A stretch of 64,000 nucleotides of DNA from NCBI RefSeq assembly GCF_009938205.1, contig NZ_AP019654.1, positions 558,001 through 622,000 on the forward strand, written 5' to 3'. A program made the translations under genes and the position numbers. This stretch comes from Vibrio panuliri. GTDB taxonomy: Bacteria > Pseudomonadota > Gammaproteobacteria > Enterobacterales > Vibrionaceae. Below the pieces are notes generated by a model. It worked only from the letters and a program-made list of their open reading frames with translations, had not been told where the DNA came from and did not search any database. Of this stretch, positions 40,641 to 49,977 are shown in pieces. Every line of letters begins with the position of its first letter. Positions within the stretch are counted from its first letter, which is position 1.

Positions 40641-43600
40641 ATGCCAAAACGTACTGACATTCAAAGTATTCTTATTCTAGGTGCTGGTCCGATCGTTATC
40701 GGTCAGGCATGTGAGTTTGACTACTCTGGCGCACAAGCATGTAAAGCACTGCGTGAAGAAGGTTACCGAGTTATCCTTGTGAACTCGAACCCTGCGACTA
40801 TCATGACGGACCCAGAGATGGCGGATGCCACTTACATTGAGCCAATTCAATGGGAAGTGGTACGCAAGATCATTGAGAAAGAGCGTCCAGATGCAGTACT
40901 GCCAACCATGGGTGGTCAGACAGCTCTAAACTGTGCTTTAGACCTTGAGAAGCATGGTGTTTTAGCTGAGTTCGGCGTAGAGATGATCGGTGCGACGGCT
41001 GACGCGATTGATAAAGCGGAAGACCGTTCTCGTTTCGACAAAGCCATGAAGTCTATCGGTCTTGAGTGTCCGCGTGCAGATACAGCGAAAACCATGGAAG
41101 AAGCCTATAAAGTGCTCGATATGGTTGGCTTCCCATGTATCATCCGTCCGTCATTTACCATGGGTGGTACTGGTGGTGGTATCGCTTACAACAAAGAAGA
41201 ATTTGAAGAAATCTGTCGCCGTGGTTTGGACTTGTCGCCAACGAATGAGCTATTGATTGATGAATCTTTGATCGGTTGGAAAGAGTACGAGATGGAAGTG
41301 GTTCGCGATAAGGCGGACAACTGTATCATCGTATGTTCAATCGAGAACTTCGACCCAATGGGTATCCACACTGGTGACTCAATTACCGTGGCGCCTGCGC
41401 AGACGCTAACCGATAAAGAGTACCAGTTGATGCGTAATGCATCGCTAGCGGTACTACGTGAAATCGGTGTAGAAACTGGTGGTTCAAACGTACAGTTTGG
41501 TATTAACCCGAAAGATGGCCGTATGGTTATCATCGAGATGAACCCACGTGTATCTCGTTCATCTGCGCTTGCATCAAAAGCAACAGGTTTCCCAATCGCG
41601 AAGATTGCAGCGAAACTGGCGGTGGGCTTTACGCTAGATGAGCTACAAAACGACATCACAGGTGGTGCGACGCCAGCGTCATTCGAACCGACTATCGACT
41701 ACGTTGTGACTAAGATTCCTCGCTTTAACTTCGAGAAATTTGCCGGTGCAAACGACCGTCTAACCACACAGATGAAGTCGGTGGGTGAAGTTATGGCGAT
41801 TGGTCGTAACCAGCAGGAATCACTACAAAAAGCACTACGTGGCTTAGAAGTAGGTGCCAATGGTTTCGATGAAATGGTTGACCTAGATTCACCAGATGCA
41901 CTGACTAAAATCCGTCATGAGCTGAAAGAAGCGGGCGCTGAGCGTATTTGGTATATCGCTGATGCATTCCGTGCGGGCATGTCAGTAGATGGCGTGTTCA
42001 ACTTGACCCAAATTGACCGCTGGTTCCTTGTGCAAATTGAAGAGCTAGTGAAACTGGAAGAGCAAGTGAAAGCGGGCGGTTTTGCTGGCTTAACGGAAGC
42101 GGTTCTACGTCAGATGAAACGCAAAGGCTTTGCTGATGCGCGTCTATCTAAACTGCTTGGTGTGTCGGAAAGCGAAATTCGTCGCCTACGTGACCAGTTT
42201 GGCATCCACCCTGTGTACAAACGCGTTGATACTTGCGCAGCAGAGTTCTCATCAGATACTGCATACATGTACTCATCTTACGATGAAGAGTGTGAAGCAA
42301 ACCCAAGCGACAAAGAGAAGATCATGGTATTGGGCGGTGGTCCAAACCGTATCGGTCAAGGTATCGAGTTCGATTACTGCTGTGTACACGCATCACTAGC
42401 ACTGCGTGAAGACGGTTATGAAACCATTATGGTTAACTGTAACCCAGAGACAGTATCAACTGACTACGATACATCAGACCGTCTATATTTCGAGCCAGTA
42501 ACGCTTGAAGATGTGCTTTCAATCGTACGCGTTGAAAAGCCAAAAGGTGTGATTGTTCAGTACGGTGGTCAAACGCCTCTGAAACTGGCACGTGCACTAG
42601 AAGCGGCAGGTGTGCCAATTATCGGTACTAGCCCAGATGCTATCGACCGTGCGGAAGACCGTGAGCGTTTCCAAGCTGCAGTAGAGCGTTTAGGTCTACT
42701 ACAACCAGAAAACGCAACAGTAACGACGATGGAACAAGCGGTTGAGAAGTCGAAAGAAATTGGTTTCCCACTGGTGGTACGTCCTTCCTACGTACTGGGT
42801 GGTCGTGCGATGGAAATCGTCTACGATGAAGCGGACCTGCGTCGCTACTTCAATGAAGCGGTAAGCGTATCGAACGAATCGCCAGTCCTACTTGACCGTT
42901 TCCTAGATGACGCAACAGAAGTGGATATCGATGCTATCTGTGACGGCGAGCGCGTCGTGATTGGCGGCATCATGGAGCACATTGAGCAGGCAGGTGTTCA
43001 CTCTGGTGACTCAGCATGTTCGCTACCGGCATACACGCTAAGCCAAGAGATCCAAGACAAGATGCGTGAGCAAGTTGAGAAGCTCGCATTTGAATTGGGT
43101 GTACGTGGTCTAATGAACACGCAGTTCGCAGTGAAAGACAACGAAGTTTACCTCATCGAAGTTAACCCTCGCGCTGCACGTACGGTTCCATTCGTATCAA
43201 AAGCAACCGGCGCACCACTAGCGAAAATCGCTGCACGTGTAATGGCGGGTCAATCTCTTGAGTCGCAAGGCTTTACTAAAGAGATTATTCCACCTTACTA
43301 CTCAGTGAAAGAAGTGGTACTACCGTTCAACAAATTCCCTGGCGTTGACCCACTATTGGGCCCTGAAATGCGCTCTACGGGTGAAGTTATGGGTGTGGGT
43401 GCAACGTTTGCTGAAGCATACGCGAAAGCAGAACTAGGTTGTGGCAGTGTTTACCCTGAAGGTGGTCGTGCGCTGCTGTCAGTTCGTGAAGAAGACAAGC
43501 AACGTGTCGTTGACCTAGCGTCTAAGCTAGTTAAGCTGGGTTACCAACTTGATGCGACTCACGGTACTGCGGTTATTCTTGGTGAAGCGGGCATCAACCC

Positions 43601-43871
43601 TCGTCTAGTGAACAAGGTACATGAAGGTCGTCCTCATATTCTTGACCGCATCAAGAACAATGAATACACCTACATTGTTAACACGGCAGCAGGTCGCCAA
43701 GCGATTGAAGACTCTAAAGTACTTCGTCGTGGCGCACTCGCAGAGAAGGTGAACTACACTACAACGCTAAACGCAGCGTTTGCAACGTGTATGGCACACA
43801 CTGCGGATGCGAAGAGCTCAGTAACATCAGTGCAAGAGCTACACGCTAAAGTAAAAGCTAGCCAAGCTTAA
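40641..43871 (+). CDS. carB: Carbamoyl-phosphate synthase large subunit
   Basis: CarB makes carbamoyl phosphate from bicarbonate, ammonia and two ATP. It is 1076 aa with two homologous ATP-grasp halves (carboxy-phosphate half about 1-400, carbamate half about 550-935), an oligomerisation domain between them, and a C-terminal allosteric MGS-like domain. The repeated [22 protein letters not shown] motifs and ATP-grasp [20 protein letters not shown] are visible. Codon use is strongly biased. Confidence 0.97.
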   Translation: MPKRTDIQSILILGAGPIVIGQACEFDYSGAQACKALREEGYRVILVNSNPATIMTDPEMADATYIEPIQWEVVRKIIEKERPDAVLPTMGGQTALNCALDLEKHGVLAEFGVEMIGATADAIDKAEDRSRFDKAMKSIGLECPRADTAKTMEEAYKVLDMVGFPCIIRPSFTMGGTGGGIAYNKEEFEEICRRGLDLSPTNELLIDESLIGWKEYEMEVVRDKADNCIIVCSIENFDPMGIHTGDSITVAPAQTLTDKEYQLMRNASLAVLREIGVETGGSNVQFGINPKDGRMVIIEMNPRVSRSSALASKATGFPIAKIAAKLAVGFTLDELQNDITGGATPASFEPTIDYVVTKIPRFNFEKFAGANDRLTTQMKSVGEVMAIGRNQQESLQKALRGLEVGANGFDEMVDLDSPDALTKIRHELKEAGAERIWYIADAFRAGMSVDGVFNLTQIDRWFLVQIEELVKLEEQVKAGGFAGLTEAVLRQMKRKGFADARLSKLLGVSESEIRRLRDQFGIHPVYKRVDTCAAEFSSDTAYMYSSYDEECEANPSDKEKIMVLGGGPNRIGQGIEFDYCCVHASLALREDGYETIMVNCNPETVSTDYDTSDRLYFEPVTLEDVLSIVRVEKPKGVIVQYGGQTPLKLARALEAAGVPIIGTSPDAIDRAEDRERFQAAVERLGLLQPENATVTTMEQAVEKSKEIGFPLVVRPSYVLGGRAMEIVYDEADLRRYFNEAVSVSNESPVLLDRFLDDATEVDIDAICDGERVVIGGIMEHIEQAGVHSGDSACSLPAYTLSQEIQDKMREQVEKLAFELGVRGLMNTQFAVKDNEVYLIEVNPRAARTVPFVSKATGAPLAKIAARVMAGQSLESQGFTKEIIPPYYSVKEVVLPFNKFPGVDPLLGPEMRSTGEVMGVGATFAEAYAKAELGCGSVYPEGGRALLSVREEDKQRVVDLASKLVKLGYQLDATHGTAVILGEAGINPRLVNKVHEGRPHILDRIKNNEYTYIVNTAAGRQAIEDSKVLRRGALAEKVNYTTTLNAAFATCMAHTADAKSSVTSVQELHAKVKASQA

Positions 43872-43892
43872 CGAGTAAAAAAGATAATCAAT

Positions 43893-43922
43893 AGCCCACT
43901 CAACTGAGTGGGCTTTTTTTTA
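43893..43922 (+). terminator. Terminator of carAB
   Basis: A 9-bp perfect stem AGCCCACTC-AACT-GAGTGGGCT is followed by eight T. Confidence 0.9.
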
Positions 43923-44076
43923 ACTTGATACCAGTAAGAGTGGTTCAGTAGCGATTCTAGTCGGCATTGAATTGTTGAAAATTAGGAATAGGTTGTAATC
44001 GAACCTTTCGCTAACTCGATTGAATAAGAAATGATAACGTTAGCTTCAGACAACAGACTTAGTGATTGAGCCATAA

Positions 44077-44856
44077 ATGGAAATGACATTCGAAATTCTT
44101 GCGATGCTTGCGTTAGTTGCCACAGCGGCGGGCTTTATTGATGCGATGGCTGGTGGCGGCGGCTTATTAACGTTACCCGCGTTACTTGCAGCAGGCGTGC
44201 CTCCTACTCAAGCGCTCGCCACCAATAAATTGCAAAGCTCATTTGGTAGCTTTTCTGCCAGTTGGTATTTTGTGCGCAACGGCATTGTTAATCTAAAAGA
44301 AATGCGCTTAGCCATTGCTTGCACTTTTATTGGTTCAGCAATAGGTGCTGAAGCGGTGCAGTATATTGATGCGGGTGTACTAACTAGCTTAATCCCGCTC
44401 TTGTTGATTGCGATTTCACTCTACTTTTTGCTTGCCCCGACAACGAAGGCCGAACAGGGCGAGAGCAAGTTACCTGAAGCGGTATTCGCCCTTTGTGTTG
44501 GTGGTGGTGTCGGTTTTTATGACGGCTTTTTTGGCCCTGGTACCGGCTCCATTTTTACTGTCTGCTTTGTCGCGATCGCACAATATTCTCTGGTCGATGC
44601 GACAGCACGGACCAAAGTGCTGAACTTTACCTCCAACATTGCAGCATTGCTGTTTTTTATCTTGGCTGGTTTGCCAATTTGGGAACTGGGACTGGTCATG
44701 GCGGTCGGCGGATTTATTGGCGCGCAACTTGGCGCCCGCGTTGTGGTCACCAAAGGACAGCGTTGGATTCGACCTTTGGTTATCACTATGTCTATGCTGA
44801 TGGCAAGTAAGCTGCTTTGGGAGCAGCATCAACAATGGTTGCTATCAATGTTTTAA
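44077..44856 (+). CDS. TSUP family (TauE/SafE, YfcA-like) membrane permease
   Basis: This is a sulfite exporter/TauE/SafE-type permease. The family moves small organosulfur or sulfite-like anions, but the substrate cannot be read from the sequence. It is 259 aa with about eight hydrophobic segments. It has the family repeat motifs GFIDAMAGGGGLLTLPALL near residue 19 and GFYDGFFGPGTGSIF near residue 146, one at the start of each half. The last 65 bases overlap the 3' end of the convergent LysR gene. The ribosome-binding site is weak, and ATG at 44083 is an alternative start. Confidence 0.85.
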   Translation: MEMTFEILAMLALVATAAGFIDAMAGGGGLLTLPALLAAGVPPTQALATNKLQSSFGSFSASWYFVRNGIVNLKEMRLAIACTFIGSAIGAEAVQYIDAGVLTSLIPLLLIAISLYFLLAPTTKAEQGESKLPEAVFALCVGGGVGFYDGFFGPGTGSIFTVCFVAIAQYSLVDATARTKVLNFTSNIAALLFFILAGLPIWELGLVMAVGGFIGAQLGARVVVTKGQRWIRPLVITMSMLMASKLLWEQHQQWLLSMF

Positions 44857-45652
44857 TGCGCTCATTGCGATAAGTTGAAGGACGTAGACAAATATTGATT
44901 GGTCGCGAAAGTGGTCGTAGCTGATCAAAATGATGACAGTGCTGCTGGCCGATCTGCAATGTTTTAATTACAGAAAGCGGAACTAAGGCAGGAGCAATAC
45001 CGCTTAAGGCTAATTGTGCTGCGGCCATGTAAGAGTCCATTTGCATGATCGGAGTGACATTGAGCTGAGTTAGAATAGCGTATTGGTAAGTATTCGCTGG
45101 ATTACTCAAATCATTCGTAATAATGGTTTCTGGGAGTGAGGTTAAACGCGGTTTGGATACGATGTAAAAAGGTTCATCAAACAGCGCAAAGGTCATCAAC
45201 TGGTGTTGAGAGGGGAGGTAGCCCGCACAAATACCAATATGCGCTTTACCTGACTGCACATTCTCAACGATCCGCGGCGTATGGTTGGTTGTCAGCGTGA
45301 TATAAGGCTCTTGGCTAAAATAGCCACCTAAAATGTCAGCTAGATATCCTGCCACTAACGTTTCTGAGCAATCGAGCCTAATCATGCTTGATTCAACCAT
45401 GCTCTGCTGTTCGTAAATCAGCCCCCTGAGCTCATTAAATGTTGGGCCGATGTTTGCGATAAGATTAAGCGCATCATCAGTTAACTGGACATTTCTGCCA
45501 TCGGGGACGATCAGTTTTTTACCCAACTTCTTTTCGAGGTTAGAAATCCGCTTGCTGACGGCTGACTGGCTAATATAGAGCAGGCTGCCTGCTCGACTCA
45601 TGGTTTTGGCTTTGCTAAGCGTGATGAGCGTCTCGATGCCTTCCAGTAACAT
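44792..45652 (-). CDS. LysR family transcriptional regulator
   Basis: This is a 286-aa regulator. The N-terminal winged helix-turn-helix (about residues 1-60) carries TMSRAGSLLYISQSAVSKRISNLEKKLGKKLI, and the rest is a substrate-binding-like effector domain. I chose ATG at 45652. A TTG at 45667 is open but adds nothing typical. No clear ribosome-binding site is seen. Its 3' end overlaps the TSUP gene by 65 bases in antisense, and it may regulate that gene. The regulated genes and effector are unknown. Confidence 0.85.
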   Translation of the reverse strand: MLLEGIETLITLSKAKTMSRAGSLLYISQSAVSKRISNLEKKLGKKLIVPDGRNVQLTDDALNLIANIGPTFNELRGLIYEQQSMVESSMIRLDCSETLVAGYLADILGGYFSQEPYITLTTNHTPRIVENVQSGKAHIGICAGYLPSQHQLMTFALFDEPFYIVSKPRLTSLPETIITNDLSNPANTYQYAILTQLNVTPIMQMDSYMAAAQLALSGIAPALVPLSVIKTLQIGQQHCHHFDQLRPLSRPINICLRPSTYRNERIKTLIATIVDAAPKAAYLPSA

Positions 45653-45714
45653 AACAATTAATGACAAAGTGGAATGATTGTATCAATCTAACCAAAGGAT
45701 CTTCGCTTGTATAC

Positions 45715-45746
45715 AAAAACGACACCCGTGGTGAGTGTCGTTTTTT
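45715..45746. terminator. Hairpin terminator upstream of the LysR gene
   Basis: AAAAACGACAC / GTGTCGTTTTT has a 9-base loop and T runs on both strands. It can act as a second terminator for grcA. Confidence 0.75.
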
Positions 45747-45785
45747 GTTGCGGGCTCTTTTCATCGGCTTTGGCTCGATAAAAAG

Positions 45786-45812
45786 AAAAAAGCAGGCTTG
45801 CGCCTGCTTTTC
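45786..45812 (-). terminator. Terminator of grcA
   Basis: A 7-bp stem AGCAGGC-TTGC-GCCTGCT is flanked by an A run that becomes a T run on the minus strand, 41 bases after the grcA stop. Confidence 0.82.
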
Positions 45813-45853
45813 GAATTTAGTGTCTAATTTTTAGTGCCGAGTGGCAGTTGAAA

Positions 45854-46231
45854 TTATAGAGACTCAGTAAAAGTACGAGCGATAACGTCGCGTTGTTGCT
45901 CTGGAGTTAGAGAGTTAAAACGCACAGCGTAGCCTGATACACGGATAGTTAGCTGTGGGTAGTTCTCTGGGTGAGCAACTGCGTCTTCTAGAGTTTCACG
46001 ACGTAGTACGTTTACGTTCAGGTGTTGGCCACCTTCGATTTTTGGTGCAGCTTCGATGGCAACTTCACGGCTTTCGTATTCACCTAGCTCGCTGATTGCA
46101 ACAACTTGGTCCGCTTCGTAGCCAGCAGATGCAGCAACACAACGTGCTTCATTCTTTTCGCTGTCTAGTAGCCAGATTGAGTTTAGTAGATCGTCGTTAG
46201 CTGCTTTAGTAATTTGAATACCTTGAATCAT
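45854..46231 (-). CDS. grcA: Autonomous glycyl radical cofactor GrcA (YfiD)
   Basis: GrcA is a small glycyl-radical protein that repairs pyruvate formate-lyase after oxygen has broken its backbone. It is 125 aa from ATG at 46231, with GGAGAG upstream. A GTG one codon earlier is open but poorer. The C-terminal glycyl radical loop [17 protein letters not shown] matches the pyruvate formate-lyase C-terminus. Two FNR-like boxes lie upstream, so anaerobic induction is expected. Confidence 0.96.
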   Translation of the reverse strand: MIQGIQITKAANDDLLNSIWLLDSEKNEARCVAASAGYEADQVVAISELGEYESREVAIEAAPKIEGGQHLNVNVLRRETLEDAVAHPENYPQLTIRVSGYAVRFNSLTPEQQRDVIARTFTESL

Positions 46232-46300
46232 CACTCTCTCCTATTCCACAATATAGTGGCTTTTATTGGTGTTAATTTTCAATTATTTGTTGAGCTAAGT

Positions 46301-46397
46301 ATTATATAGCTAATATCCATTATAATAATATTGATTTAGGTCAAATTACAACTAAAAACCTTAATTTTTTGAAGGTGAATTTGTTGAGTTAAATCAA
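46301..46397 (-). promoter_or_regulatory. grcA promoter with tandem FNR boxes
   Basis: On the minus strand a TATAAT lies at 46306-46301. FNR-like boxes are TTGATTTAGGTCAA (46331-46344) and TTGAGTTAAATCAA (46384-46397), each with one mismatch to TTGATNNNNATCAA. Their centres are 53 bases apart, as in E. coli yfiD. The rest of the 328-base gap is very AT-rich, and nfo must have its promoter there too. Confidence 0.72.
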
Positions 46398-46559
46398 TAA
46401 AGTCTTTAAAAACTGTCAATTACAAAATATTTTATAAATTAAAAAATAGTTAAATGGTTATTTTGTTGTAAATTTACTACAAAATACCGTTTTTGATGGT
46501 TATGAATTAAGCTAACTACCTGTATTTTGGTAGCCAAACTGAAAGAGTAAAGTGGTTAA

Positions 46560-47441
46560 ATGACAATGAGATCAAAGTCACAAATTAAGTATATTGGTGC
46601 CCATGTTTCTGCGGCAGGTGGTGTCGATCAAGCACCACTCCGAGCACGTGAGATTGGAGCGAATGCATTTGCACTGTTTACTAAAAATCAGCGCCAGTGG
46701 GTGGCTAAGCCTTTAGAGCCAAAAACCATCAGTGCCTTCAAAGCGAATTGCAAAATGCTAGGGTTTTCCGCAGAGCAGATTTTGCCGCACGATTCCTACT
46801 TGATTAACTTAGGTGCACCAGAGGAAGAAAAGCTGGAGAAATCTCGTGCCGCATTTATTGATGAGATGGCGCGTTGTCAGCAACTGGGGTTAACCTTGCT
46901 TAACTTTCATCCGGGGAGTCACCTCAATAAGATCTCCGAGCAAGAATGCTTGAGCAAAATAGCAGAGTCGATCAACTTAGCGCATCAGGCGGTACCAAAC
47001 GTTATCGCGGTGATAGAAAACACTGCAGGTCAAGGCTCGAACTTAGGATGGAAGTTTGAGCACCTTGCCGAGATCATCGAGCAGGTAGAAGACAAAAGTC
47101 GTGTTGGGGTGTGTATTGATACCTGTCACACGTTTGCTGCGGGATACGACCTCTCAACACCTGAAGCGTGTGAAGCGACCTTTGCAGAGTTTGACCGCAT
47201 TGTTGGGATGCATTATTTGCGTGCAATGCACATCAATGATTCAAAGTCAGCCCTAGGGAGTCGCGTTGATAGACACCATGCACTGGGTAAAGGCGAGATT
47301 GGTTGGCACTGCTTTGAATACATCGCCAAGGACCCTCGTTTTAATGCTATCCCTCTGATATTAGAAACAATAGAGCCCGAACTTTGGCAACAAGAGATAG
47401 AGCAACTGCGAACTTTTCATCAGTTAGCGGTAAGTGAATAG
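46560..47441 (+). CDS. nfo: Endonuclease IV (AP endonuclease)
   Basis: Nfo is a zinc-dependent AP endonuclease of base excision repair. It is 293 aa, a TIM barrel with the metal-site signatures [32 protein letters not shown] and [25 protein letters not shown]. The start could be ATG at 46560 or 46566; neither has a strong ribosome-binding site. Ung, another base excision repair enzyme, is encoded 266 bases downstream. Confidence 0.95.
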   Translation: MTMRSKSQIKYIGAHVSAAGGVDQAPLRAREIGANAFALFTKNQRQWVAKPLEPKTISAFKANCKMLGFSAEQILPHDSYLINLGAPEEEKLEKSRAAFIDEMARCQQLGLTLLNFHPGSHLNKISEQECLSKIAESINLAHQAVPNVIAVIENTAGQGSNLGWKFEHLAEIIEQVEDKSRVGVCIDTCHTFAAGYDLSTPEACEATFAEFDRIVGMHYLRAMHINDSKSALGSRVDRHHALGKGEIGWHCFEYIAKDPRFNAIPLILETIEPELWQQEIEQLRTFHQLAVSE

Positions 47442-47515
47442 GGCGCATTAGTCACGCGTCTGATTAAAGTGGCATCAATTTTTCATAGTAGCTTTAAACC
47501 TTAAAGGAGGCCGCT

Positions 47516-47629
47516 ATGTATACAATGACTTTGCCAGCACGCTCTCAACTCGTGCGTCGACCGGTACCCAATCGTCATATTACTGGTCAGGGACACTTTC
47601 GAACGCCACAACGTAAGGTGTCCCGCTAA
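47516..47629 (+). CDS. Small basic 37-residue protein of unknown function
   Basis: This is a short ORF with a very strong ribosome-binding sequence (AAAGGAGG, five bases before ATG), between nfo and ung on the same strand. The product has 37 residues, about eight R/K and two H, and almost no acidic residues, ending in RKVSR. There is no membrane segment or signal. I do not recognise it. The strong Shine-Dalgarno and clean position argue for translation. Its role is unknown. Confidence 0.6.
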   Translation: MYTMTLPARSQLVRRPVPNRHITGQGHFRTPQRKVSR

Positions 47630-47707
47630 TCACTGATAGTAAGGTTTTGTTCCGTCACTGCTTTTTTGCGACAATAGATGTCCTCATTTCAGTAGAAGGA
47701 ACAAATC

Positions 47708-48394
47708 ATGACCTCGACACTCACTTGGCATGACGTAATTGGTGATCAAAAGCAGCAAGACTACTTTCAACAAACGATGAACTATGTTGAACAAGAACGT
47801 GCGAACGGTAAGACGATCTTTCCTCCTACTGCTGATGTGTTCAATGCATTTAAAGCGACTGAGTTTAACCAAGTAAAAGTAGTCATTTTGGGACAAGACC
47901 CTTACCACGGTCCTAATCAGGCGCATGGTTTGTGCTTCTCTGTGCTGCCGGGGGTGAAAACGCCGCCGTCATTAGTCAATATGTACAAAGAGTTAGCGCA
48001 AGATATTGAAGGGTTTGAAATCCCTTCCCATGGTTATCTACAAAGTTGGGCTGAGCAGGGAGTTTTGCTACTCAATACTGTGCTAACCGTTGAACAGGGT
48101 AAAGCGCACTCTCATGCTAAGACTACGGGCTGGGAGACGTTTACCGATCATGTCATTGAGGCGATCAATCAGCATAACTCGGGAGTGGTGTTTTTGTTGT
48201 GGGGAGCACATGCCCAGAAAAAAGGCCGCTTTATTGATCGCAACAAGCACCATGTATTAGCAGCGCCTCACCCATCTCCGCTCTCTGCTCACCGTGGGTT
48301 TCTTGGCTGCAAACACTTTTCACAGACCAATCAACTATTGATGCAACAAAACTTGCAGCCGATCGATTGGAGGTTGCCATTAACCATTGGTTAA
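47708..48394 (+). CDS. ung: Uracil-DNA glycosylase
   Basis: Ung removes uracil from DNA. It is 228 aa, family 1. The water-activating motif [13 protein letters not shown] is near residue 62 and the minor-groove [11 protein letters not shown] motif near residue 188. The uracil-binding [11 protein letters not shown] and [10 protein letters not shown] segments are also intact. AGAAGGAACAAATC lies just before the ATG. Confidence 0.97.
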   Translation: MTSTLTWHDVIGDQKQQDYFQQTMNYVEQERANGKTIFPPTADVFNAFKATEFNQVKVVILGQDPYHGPNQAHGLCFSVLPGVKTPPSLVNMYKELAQDIEGFEIPSHGYLQSWAEQGVLLLNTVLTVEQGKAHSHAKTTGWETFTDHVIEAINQHNSGVVFLLWGAHAQKKGRFIDRNKHHVLAAPHPSPLSAHRGFLGCKHFSQTNQLLMQQNLQPIDWRLPLTIG

Positions 48395-48418
48395 TGGCGG
48401 CTTTAAGCGGACTAATTT

Positions 48419-48459
48419 GAGAGTGTTCAATAACTCTTGTCTATTTCTTGAACACTCTC
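48419..48459 (+). repeat. 12-bp perfect inverted repeat between ung and the hemerythrin gene
   Basis: GAGAGTGTTCAA and TTGAACACTCTC are separated by 17 bases. No T run follows, so it may be an operator or an RNA stem rather than a terminator. Confidence 0.65.
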
Positions 48460-48520
48460 GAAGCGTTGTCGCGGATTCTTTTATACACTTACAAAGAGTG
48501 TGTGTTTAAGGAGAGGCACG

Positions 48521-49072
48521 ATGATGATTGAAAAAATCAGGCGCGAGCATGGGTACATGATACGATTATTGGCGATTCTGGCTGATAAAGTGGAGCGCTT
48601 GAAGCAAGAAATGCCAGTTAACTACAGCTTGATTAAGGAAGTCGTTGATTATCTATCAGAACATTCTGAAAACTCTCACCATCCGAAGGAAGATATTCTT
48701 TACCACTATTATCTAGAACACTACGGTGATAAAGATGAGATGGAGAACTTAGAGTTTGAGCACAAGCTGCTTGAGTGTAAAACACGTTCCTTTCAGAATA
48801 CGGTTGAGATGATTTTGCAAGACGCCGTGGTTCCTCATCAAATCTTTATCGAGCAATTGGAAGAGTTTATGAAGGCGCAACGGGATCATTTGGAGTTTGA
48901 GGAACGGCAAATTCTACCGATGATCTGCGAGCGATTCTCGGTTCAAGACTGGCAAGAGGTCGAGTTGCAGTTTGCTAGTGATGACGATGACCCGGTATTT
49001 GGCCACACAATAGCAGAGCAATATGCCCAATTAGCCCAACGTGTGCGTGAGACAGACAGCGAGATTACATAA
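48521..49072 (+). CDS. Hemerythrin domain-containing protein
   Basis: This is a 183-aa protein with a hemerythrin-like four-helix bundle. Candidate di-iron ligands are REHGYM near residue 6, HSENSHHPKEDILYHYY, FEHKLLE and the QRDHLEFEERQILP segment. Such proteins bind oxygen or NO, or act in iron handling and oxidative defence. I cannot choose among these. ATG at 48521 has AAGGAGAGG upstream. The open frame from 48500 is not needed. Confidence 0.85.
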   Translation: MMIEKIRREHGYMIRLLAILADKVERLKQEMPVNYSLIKEVVDYLSEHSENSHHPKEDILYHYYLEHYGDKDEMENLEFEHKLLECKTRSFQNTVEMILQDAVVPHQIFIEQLEEFMKAQRDHLEFEERQILPMICERFSVQDWQEVELQFASDDDDPVFGHTIAEQYAQLAQRVRETDSEIT

Positions 49073-49075
49073 AAC

Positions 49076-49101
49076 AAAAAAGAGGCATAACGCCTCTTTT
49101 T
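49076..49101. terminator. Bidirectional terminator
   Basis: AAAAAGAGGC-ATAAC-GCCTCTTTTT lies between the converging hemerythrin and DUF3545-like genes. Confidence 0.88.
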
Positions 49102-49284
49102 TTACAGTTCTAAATCATCAATGCTATCGAGCCCGATATCCATATCGCGCAATTCTTTTTCCAAACGGCGTCGATCATTAATCGCTTCAATTTCTCGCCA
49201 TTTTCGTTTTACTGGTTTGTTTCTTGCTGAGCGCCCTTTAGAAAAATCCATCTCCATCATATCGTCAAAGTTTAAGCCATCCAT
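49102..49284 (-). CDS. Small DUF3545-like protein
   Basis: This is a 60-residue, very charged protein: an acidic start (MDGLNFDDMMEMDF), a basic centre (KPVKRKWREIEAINDRRRLEKEL) and an acidic end. It looks like the DUF3545 family of Vibrio and Shewanella, by memory. The function is not known. AGAGG lies six bases before the ATG. Confidence 0.75.
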   Translation of the reverse strand: MDGLNFDDMMEMDFSKGRSARNKPVKRKWREIEAINDRRRLEKELRDMDIGLDSIDDLEL

Positions 49285-49778
49285 ATGCTACCTCTGTTCT
49301 ATATTGTTATTTGCTGATTAATACCATTGAGGAAAAAGCCTATCTATGATTGATTTCTCATTTGTTGCGATTCAATGAATTTTTTGATTTTTTTGTGCTC
49401 TGGTTAGCTTTTTAAGGGTGACAAGAGGGTAAAAAATGAGCGATTAGCCGTGTCAATTTGTGCAAAATTAGCTATTTTTGATGTTAACCGCCTGTTCTAA
49501 ACGGCTAGTTGCGCGGCGTGAAATGAATTGAAGGGCGCAGATTACCGAAAGTACGCCGCAGATAGAATTAATTTAGCTACACGAAGCCACTAACTACCAG
49601 ATTTGACAAGGGGTTACACCCTATCGATAAACATATCTGTAGTACACGTTTGCTTTCGTCTGAATGTTGTTAAAACTTGGCGTTATTGTTTTTGTTTGGT
49701 AATTAACTTGCGCTTGCATGTGTTAATCGATGGTGAGTTTATAGTAAAAAATAACATATCAATGCATTTGGTTGCATA

Positions 49779-49977
49779 TTGATTTTTGCTAGGCTTCCCT
49801 GCATTATCCGCTCCGTCAAAAAATACGTCGATACGTAAAAGGGAAGCATGAAGCGAGTTTTACATATCTCAGCTGTAAAAGAATAAATCATAAATACTGG
49901 GCATAACTTGACACTCAGTACGCAGCTAGATGGAAGGCAGGGACGCAAGGATTGGCGAAACTCACTTTGAGGATGTT
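49779..49977 (+). promoter_or_regulatory. Promoter region and long leader of the AGCS symporter gene
   Basis: A weak promoter is TTGATT (49779) and CATTAT (49802). The leader that follows can form alternative helices. TTTTAC at 49858-49863 can pair with GTAAAA upstream (49835) or downstream (49875). GCTTCCCT (49793) and AGGGAAGC (49840) form an 8-bp inverted repeat, and TACTG/CAGTA (about 49895-49920) a further stem. I see no gene in the rest of 49285-49977, which is AT-rich. Confidence 0.4.

Noticed and set aside
49890..49977. Possible c-di-GMP (GEMM) or glycine riboswitch before the AGCS gene
   Set aside because: GGGCATAA and GGGACGCAAGG recall fragments of the c-di-GMP-I consensus, but the spacing is too long and the second helix and receptor are missing. 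The glycine riboswitch core is also absent. Kept only as an unassigned leader.
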